Assembly: GCA_028873695.1 (NCBI GenBank)
Contig: JAPPNU010000024.1
Coordinates: forward strand, 90,975-154,974
DNA: 64,000 bases
Origin: Gemmatimonadota bacterium
GTDB lineage: Bacteria > Latescibacterota > UBA2968 > GCA-2709665
Reading direction: 5' to 3'
The notes under the pieces: model-generated
What the model was told of the DNA's origin: nothing
The model's database searches: none
The model's input: the letters and a program-made list of their open reading frames with translations, nothing else
Shown here: one piece after another, positions 61,316 to 64,000 of the stretch
How positions within the stretch are numbered: position 1 is the stretch's first letter
Layout of the letters: every line of letters begins with the position of its first letter
Made by a program: the position numbers and the translations under genes

Positions 61316-62146
61316 ATGAACGAGTTGCCGATCGGCGTCATGATGAGCGCCGGATGGACCCTGGACCAGCTCAGGCAGGTGCGGGACCTGGGCTTCGACA
61401 ACGTACAGATCCACGCCCCTTCCGAGGACGTCCTGGAAGATCCCAACCGAAGCGCCGCATTGATTCGAGACATAAATTCCGTTGGCATACAAATAACCAC
61501 TGTCTTCGCGGGGTTTTCAGGAGAGAGTTACGCCGATATTCCAACGGTCAGAGATACGGTGGGATATCTCAATCCGTCCAAGAGAGAAGAACGCATAAGA
61601 ATAACTGAGCAAATCTCCGACTTCGCGGCTGCGCTCGGCGTTGACAAGGTGGCCGCACACATCGGATTCGTCCCGGAAGACCCGAATCATCCGGACCACC
61701 ACGCGATGGTCCAGTGCGTCAGAAGATTGGCCGATTATTGCGGACGGAACGGGCAGGACTTCTGCCTGGAAACCGGCCAGGAGACGGCCGCCGCGCTGCG
61801 CCACTTTCTCGATACGCTGAATCGCAAGAACGTGGGCGTCAATTTCGACCCCGCGAATATGATCCTCTACGGAAGCGGAGAGCCCATCGAGGCCCTGGAT
61901 ATTGTGGCCGGTTACGTCGTCAGCGTTCATGCAAAGGACGGAAAGTGGCCGCCGGGGGAAGGGCAACTGGGCACGGAATTCCCCCTGGGAAGCGGCGACG
62001 TCGGTATGGACCGCTTCATTGCCAAACTCAAGGAGATCGGGTATCGCGGCCCGATCACTATGGAACGGGAAATTCCGGATTGGGACCGGAAGGTGAGGGA
62101 TCTTGCCCAGGGGAAAAATCTCCTGGAAAGCCTGATTAAACTTTGA
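61316..62146 (+). CDS. Sugar phosphate isomerase/epimerase-type TIM-barrel protein
   Basis: From ATG at 61316 (GGGAGG eight bases upstream) the 276-residue product fits the xylose-isomerase-like TIM barrel. It opens P-I-G-V-M-M-S-A-G-W. Metal or active-site residues are likely in A-A-H-I-G-F, F-C-L-E-T-G, V-N-F-D-P-A-N and S-V-H-A-K-D-G, with a final M-E-R-E-I. Such enzymes isomerise or epimerise free or phosphorylated sugars. Co-transcription with the binding protein suggests that the sensed or imported compound is its substrate. Confidence 0.75.
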   Translation: MNELPIGVMMSAGWTLDQLRQVRDLGFDNVQIHAPSEDVLEDPNRSAALIRDINSVGIQITTVFAGFSGESYADIPTVRDTVGYLNPSKREERIRITEQISDFAAALGVDKVAAHIGFVPEDPNHPDHHAMVQCVRRLADYCGRNGQDFCLETGQETAAALRHFLDTLNRKNVGVNFDPANMILYGSGEPIEALDIVAGYVVSVHAKDGKWPPGEGQLGTEFPLGSGDVGMDRFIAKLKEIGYRGPITMEREIPDWDRKVRDLAQGKNLLESLIKL

Positions 62147-62550
62147 TTCGTAAGTCTTCGGGGATGTTAATTCGAATATGTGCTTGTAAATAAAGGTGAT
62201 TAGACGGCGGATTACCAGGATACATATCAGGTCACTGGACGTGAAGGGAAAAAACGTCCTTCTAAACGTCGATAACGCCCTGTTTCGGAGGGTTTTACCG
62301 CGTCGCCGCGTTGCTGTTTTTTTCGGATTGAGGCTCACTTCCGTCAGGCCGCGCATGCAGAAACGCCCTCTCTCCGTAGCGTCACCTTTTGGCGGGAGGG
62401 AAGGTCCAAAAGGACAACAACGGCAGAAAGGGCGTCTTCTGTGTAATAATACGTCTGCGCGAGGCCAAAGTTTCAATATAAAGCGTCTGCCGCCAAAACG
62501 ACCGGACGGGTCGTTTCCGGCCGTCGTATCGTACCTCTTGCCGAATACGT
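62147..62550. other. 404-bp spacer between convergent genes with nested stem-loop
   Basis: No gene is seen. At 62358-62441 a nested structure is possible: CAGAAACGCCCT (62358-62369) pairs with AGGGCGTCTTCTG (62429-62441) with one bulge, enclosing CCTTTTGG (62385-62392) paired with CCAAAAGG (62406-62413). A short CGCG hairpin followed by TTTTTTT (about 62300-62326) could be a weak terminator of the plus-strand unit. A further GGACGT/ACGTCC pair lies near 62240-62262. Confidence 0.45.
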
Positions 62551-63720
62551 CTACGGCGTGACGACGAGGATGCGATCGTCGTCGGTCCGCGGCTGACCGC
62601 GTCCGTCCCGGTTGCTGGTGGCGAGGTATACCTCCCCGCCGGGGCCCACCAGAACATCCCGAAGACGTCCGAAACGGCCGTTGAAAATGTTTTCCCGGCT
62701 CGTCGCACGCGTGCCGTCTGAGGACAGGCCGATGCGCCAGAGCGCCTGCCCTTTCAACGTCGTAAACAGCAGGCTTCCTTTCCAGGCCGGAATCAGGTCC
62801 CTGGTGTATATGTCCGCGCCTGCCGGCGCGATTGTCGGCGTCCATACCGCGAGGGGTTCCACGACGTTGTTCGACGAGCAGAATGCGGTTTCCCCAGTCA
62901 ACACGTCATTGTCGCATAGCCCTCGCACATTCGGCCAGCCGTAGTTCCCGCCCCGCACGATCAGGTTGACTTCGTCGTTATCCAGCGGGCCGTGTTCCGT
63001 ACTGTAAAGCGCCCCTGTCGCGGGGTGAAACACGAGGCCCTGAGGATTCCGATGCCCCAGGGAATAAACCTCCGTGCCAAACGGATTATCCTCGGCGGGT
63101 TTTCCTTCCAGGTCCAGTCGCAGGACTTTCCCGGCCAGAGAATTCCGATCCTGCGCGAGTGGGGGCGATTGCGCGTCGCCAGTCGTGAGATACAGCAGGT
63201 TGTCGGGCCCGACCGCGAGACGCGAGCCGTCGTGATTAGGCGCGCCCGGGATGCCGTTCAGCAGGATTTCAGGCTCGGCAAGCTCCGTTCCGTCGTATCC
63301 CATCCGAACCAGGCGGTTTCGAATGCCGTCGCCCGTATTGTACGAATAAACAGCATATAAATACGGCTGACTCTCGAAATCGGGGTGAAAGGCGATCCCC
63401 ATCAAGCCGCTTTCGCTCAACTCGAACGCTCCGATCCTCCCTACACGAACTGTCGCGCCCGTTGCCGTATCCACCCGGGAAATCGTGCCCTCACGCTCGC
63501 TCACCCAGATGTGGCCGTCCGGTCCCCAGGCCAGGTCCCACGGCGTATCCAGGCCGGTAGCCAGCGTCTGAACCGTGAATCCATCCACCCTGTCGTCGGG
63601 CGCCGGCCCGCCGCCGTTATCGGAGACGGGATTCTCCGGCCGGGAATCGTTGGCGCCCGTTCCACATCCCGCAACCACAGTTATCGCGAACAGCACCGCC
63701 GTGATTCGGCAACCCGCCAT
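62551..63720 (-). CDS. PQQ-dependent sugar dehydrogenase-like lipoprotein (GSDH/sorbosone family)
   Basis: The 389-residue product starts with a lipoprotein signal (V-V-A-G-C, Cys19), then a six-bladed propeller. The motifs W-D-L-A-W-G-P-D-G, G-L-M-G-I-A-F-H-P, N-H-D-G-S-R-L-A-V-G-P-D and G-H-R-N-P-Q-G-L-V-F-H-P are typical of soluble aldose dehydrogenases. These oxidise sugars at C1 in the periplasm using PQQ and calcium. Catalytic His is likely the one in P-N-H-D-G. No PQQ synthesis gene is seen in the window. Family A element copy 2 lies just before the gene. Confidence 0.82.
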   Translation of the reverse strand: MAGCRITAVLFAITVVAGCGTGANDSRPENPVSDNGGGPAPDDRVDGFTVQTLATGLDTPWDLAWGPDGHIWVSEREGTISRVDTATGATVRVGRIGAFELSESGLMGIAFHPDFESQPYLYAVYSYNTGDGIRNRLVRMGYDGTELAEPEILLNGIPGAPNHDGSRLAVGPDNLLYLTTGDAQSPPLAQDRNSLAGKVLRLDLEGKPAEDNPFGTEVYSLGHRNPQGLVFHPATGALYSTEHGPLDNDEVNLIVRGGNYGWPNVRGLCDNDVLTGETAFCSSNNVVEPLAVWTPTIAPAGADIYTRDLIPAWKGSLLFTTLKGQALWRIGLSSDGTRATSRENIFNGRFGRLRDVLVGPGGEVYLATSNRDGRGQPRTDDDRILVVTP

Positions 63721-63742
63721 CTTGCATCTCTTCTTTCCTTTT

Positions 63743-63932
63743 AGAAGCTGACTTAAAATCCCCAGCGATCTTCGCGCGGCTGCAATAGCGCCGCTCGGCG
63801 TTAGTCAAACCCTCCCGTCTTACGAGATCGAGGCTGCGCTTGCTCGCCTCTCATAGGCGGATTTTCCCGCCTTGACCGACGCTTTTTCGCTCGCGCGCGG
63901 GAACTCACCGGTAATTTTGAGACAGCTTCCAG
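63743..63932. mobile_element. MITE-like element, family A copy 2
   Basis: A 190-bp segment has inverted ends AGAAGCTGACTTAAAA (63743-63758) and TTTTGAGACAGCTTCC (63917-63932). Its interior shares long near-identical stretches with copy 1 at 23676-23838, especially CCCCAGCGATCTTCGCGCGG near the left end. It is 27 bp longer than copy 1 and its ends are less well matched. It lies 22 bp upstream of the PQQ dehydrogenase start, so it could supply or disrupt its promoter. The last 68 bases of the window (63933-64000) hold nothing that I recognise. Confidence 0.7.
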
Positions 63933-64000
63933 GCACGCACCTTCCGGCCGTAAGTTGCGCCGGCTGAATCGGTACGCTAGAACAACCCGGTGAAATCGAT

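Noticed and set aside
61517..62845. Open frame of 442 residues on the minus strand over the isomerase and spacer
   Set aside because: It crosses two genes and the structured spacer and has no start signal or recognisable domain.

Overview
The window is a GC-rich stretch of a Gram-negative bacterium with dense coding on both strands and one tRNA. The mix of genes points to the FCB side of the tree. It includes a TonB-dependent receptor paired with a DUF4249 lipoprotein, a TPR/GWxTD-domain protein and an FG-GAP/UnbV protein with a dockerin-like tail. It also has many genes for sulfated or uronic polysaccharide breakdown (heparinase II/III, sulfatase, ceramidase-like, phytanoyl-CoA dioxygenase). 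This combination resembles uncultured Latescibacterota or Poribacteria-type marine or sponge-associated genomes. That placement is an inference from gene content; no rRNA or marker gene is present to test it.

Layout. 1-6.3 kb: the tail of a DUF6784/6785 transporter, a secreted FG-GAP protein, and a DUF4249 lipoprotein with its TonB receptor, separated by repeat-rich spacers. 6.5-9.2 kb: a minus-strand operon with two NAD-dependent epimerases around a YdcF/DUF218 protein. 9.4-15.7 kb: a minus-strand catabolic operon (heparinase, RraA-like, Ldh-family dehydrogenase, Gfo/Idh oxidoreductase, VOC protein) with a pseudoknot-like inverted-repeat element inside it. 15.9-23.7 kb: a plus-strand operon (unknown secreted-like CBM protein, HIBADH-type dehydrogenase, DadA-like oxidase, sulfatase, DUF6067 glycosidase). 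23.8-25.7 kb: mannonate dehydratase-like and PhyH genes, divergent from 26.0-35.3 kb (GH127-like, enolase-superfamily, ceramidase-like, gamma-glutamyltransferase-like, second heparinase, small secreted protein). 35.4-37.8 kb: a second ceramidase-like gene, tRNA-Thr(CGT) and a transaldolase-like aldolase. 37.9-42.5 kb: polyprenyl synthetase, oxidoreductases and an unfamiliar membrane protein built from an internal duplication. 43.1-52.1 kb: an apparent envelope operon (TPR-parvulin, GT4, TolC, cytidylyltransferase/CDP-alcohol transferase fusion, MlaC-like, MMPL/RND). 52.4-64 kb: SdpI-like and EamA membrane proteins, glycerate kinase, GWxTD protein, LysR regulator, a small unknown gene, an orphan solute-binding lipoprotein with an extra N-terminal domain, a TIM-barrel isomerase and a PQQ-type sugar dehydrogenase.

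How the genes fit together. The 9-36 kb stretch reads as two or three adjoining utilisation modules that would desulfate, lyse and hydrolyse an acidic glycan and feed the sugar acids to dehydratases and dehydrogenases; glycerate kinase and the aldolase could close that path. The 43-52 kb operon looks like a machine that makes a nucleotide-activated polyol phosphate, joins it to another alcohol and moves a lipid across the envelope. Readable promoters with 17-bp spacers and a TAT-rich -10 box occur before several transcription units. Two families of short elements with terminal inverted repeats, each present twice, lie between genes; one copy sits between a good promoter and the tRNA gene.
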